From positions 1-6,121 of the forward strand of contig CABUBX010000126.1 in assembly GCA_902489925.1 (NCBI GenBank): a stretch of DNA of 6,121 nt, read 5' to 3'. The notes under the pieces were generated by a model that saw only the letters and a program-made list of their open reading frames with translations, did no database searches and was not told where the DNA came from. The DNA comes from an uncultured Lachnospiraceae bacterium (GTDB lineage Bacteria; Bacillota; Clostridia; Lachnospirales; Lachnospiraceae). Both the position numbers and the translations under genes were made by a program. Each line of letters opens with the position of its first letter. Within the stretch, counting starts at the first letter, position 1. Shown piece after piece: positions 5,191 to 6,121 of the stretch.

Positions 5191-6121
5191 ATGGAAAAGA
5201 AAAATATAGACTGGGCCAATATCGGCTTTGGTTACATGAAAACTGACAAACGCTATGTTGCAAATTATAGAAACGGCGCATGGGACGAAGGCGGCCTGAC
5301 AGAGGACGATACAATTACAATGAGTGAATGTGCCGGCGTCCTTCAATATGCTCAGAGTGTCTTTGAAGGACTTAAAGCTTACACAACAGAAGACGGCCAT
5401 ATTGTTACCTTCCGTCCTGATTTAAACGGTGCACGTCTTGAAGATTCTGCAAAAAGATTGGAAATGCCAGTATTTCCGAAGGAACGTTTTGTAGAAGCAG
5501 TCATTGAGACTGTACGCGCCAACGAGGCCTATGTTCCGCCTTACGGTTCAGGGGCTACTCTTTACATCCGCCCTTATATGTTTGGCATTAATCCTGTCAT
5601 CGGTGTCAAACCAGCCGATGATTACCAGTTCAGAATTTTTACAACACCTGTCGGCCCTTATTTTAAAGGTGGTGCACATCCCCTGACAATTAAAGTCAGT
5701 GATTTTGACCGTGCCGCACCGAGAGGCACCGGACATATTAAGGCAGGCTTAAATTATGCCATGAGCCTTCACGCCATTGTAACCGCACACAAAGAAGGCT
5801 ATGATGAAAATATGTATCTCGACCCTGCAACCCGCACGAAAGTTGAGGAAACCGGCGGTGCCAACTTCCTCTTTGTCACAAAAGACAATACAATTGTCAC
5901 ACCAAAATCTGACAGTATTCTGCCATCCATTACACGCCGTTCTCTCATGTATGTTGCCGAACACTACCTCGGTCTTAAAGTCGAGGAACGCGAAGTTTAT
6001 GCCGATGAGCTGAAAGATTTTGCGGAATGTGGTCTTTGCGGTACGGCCGCAGTCATTTCCCCTGTCGGAAAAATCGTAGACCACGGTAAGGAAATCTGTC
6101 TGCCAAGCGGCATGGAAAATA
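5191..6121 (+). CDS. ilvE: Branched-chain amino acid aminotransferase (3' end cut by window)
   Basis: This PLP enzyme carries out the last step of leucine, isoleucine and valine synthesis and the first of their breakdown, exchanging the amino group with glutamate. About 310 codons are visible; the family usually has about 340 to 360, so only the C-terminal end is missing. Seen in order are YAQSVFEGLKAY at 53-64, FRPDLNGARLEDSAKRL at 74-90, TLYIRPYMFG at 123-132, the PLP lysine K184 in GHIKAGLNYA, EETGGANFLF, the SILPSITRRSL segment and CGTAAVISPVG. This pattern is that of the group related to eukaryotic BCATs (fold type IV). It starts at the ATG at 5191, has its own promoter and is transcribed away from the minus-strand operon. 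No frameshift or altered catalytic residue is visible. Confidence 0.96.
   Translation, partial: MEKKNIDWANIGFGYMKTDKRYVANYRNGAWDEGGLTEDDTITMSECAGVLQYAQSVFEGLKAYTTEDGHIVTFRPDLNGARLEDSAKRLEMPVFPKERFVEAVIETVRANEAYVPPYGSGATLYIRPYMFGINPVIGVKPADDYQFRIFTTPVGPYFKGGAHPLTIKVSDFDRAAPRGTGHIKAGLNYAMSLHAIVTAHKEGYDENMYLDPATRTKVEETGGANFLFVTKDNTIVTPKSDSILPSITRRSLMYVAEHYLGLKVEEREVYADELKDFAECGLCGTAAVISPVGKIVDHGKEICLPSGMEN

Noticed and set aside
5041..5400. A 119-codon minus-strand frame across the ilvE 5' end.
   Set aside because: It is antisense to conserved ilvE codons and covers both promoters; its translation is cysteine- and phenylalanine-rich with no family likeness.

Overview
The window looks like a piece of chromosome from an anaerobic, low-to-moderate GC Firmicute. 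Clostridia of the Lachnospiraceae type is my best guess, inferred from purine-rich AAGGAGG ribosome binding sites, the short Gram-positive form of NagB, the clostridial style of the DHFR (LLxxIPEDMKFF core) and the group of the IlvE-type aminotransferase. No phylogenetic marker is present, so the family assignment is an inference.

Layout. Positions 1-105 are a GC-richer, hairpin-rich stretch that looks like an intergenic repeat. Positions 106-889 are strikingly AT-rich and hold one plus-strand gene (302-889) for a small two-helix membrane protein with a YcxB-like cytoplasmic part. Facing it on the minus strand (935-1060) is a decayed fragment of a CHAP-type cell-wall amidase. A strong hairpin with T-runs on both sides (1084-1130) separates this accessory patch from the next unit.

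Positions 1133-4964 are one compact minus-strand operon. In transcription order it holds a divergent ThyX-like protein, dihydrofolate reductase, a sugar-phosphate isomerase/epimerase-like TIM barrel, nagB and nagA, and it ends at the terminator. Gaps are 11, 13, 38 and 17 bases. In two of the junctions the upstream stop codon is part of the downstream Shine-Dalgarno sequence, so translation is probably coupled. The last two genes convert GlcNAc-6-phosphate to fructose-6-phosphate, acetate and ammonia. The first two belong by family to folate/thymidylate metabolism. The TIM barrel sits between the two halves and has no assignable substrate.

Positions 4965-5190 are a divergent control region with a TATAAT box on each strand, a 12-base perfect palindrome between them and a stem-loop at the 5' end of the operon transcript. 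To the right, reading outwards, is a branched-chain amino acid aminotransferase gene (ilvE) cut by the window edge.

The best candidates for something under-described are the ThyX-like protein, whose RHR signature position reads Asp-Thr-Tyr, and its co-transcription with DHFR and amino-sugar catabolism. I found no CRISPR array, tRNA, rRNA, complete mobile element or recognisable defence system.
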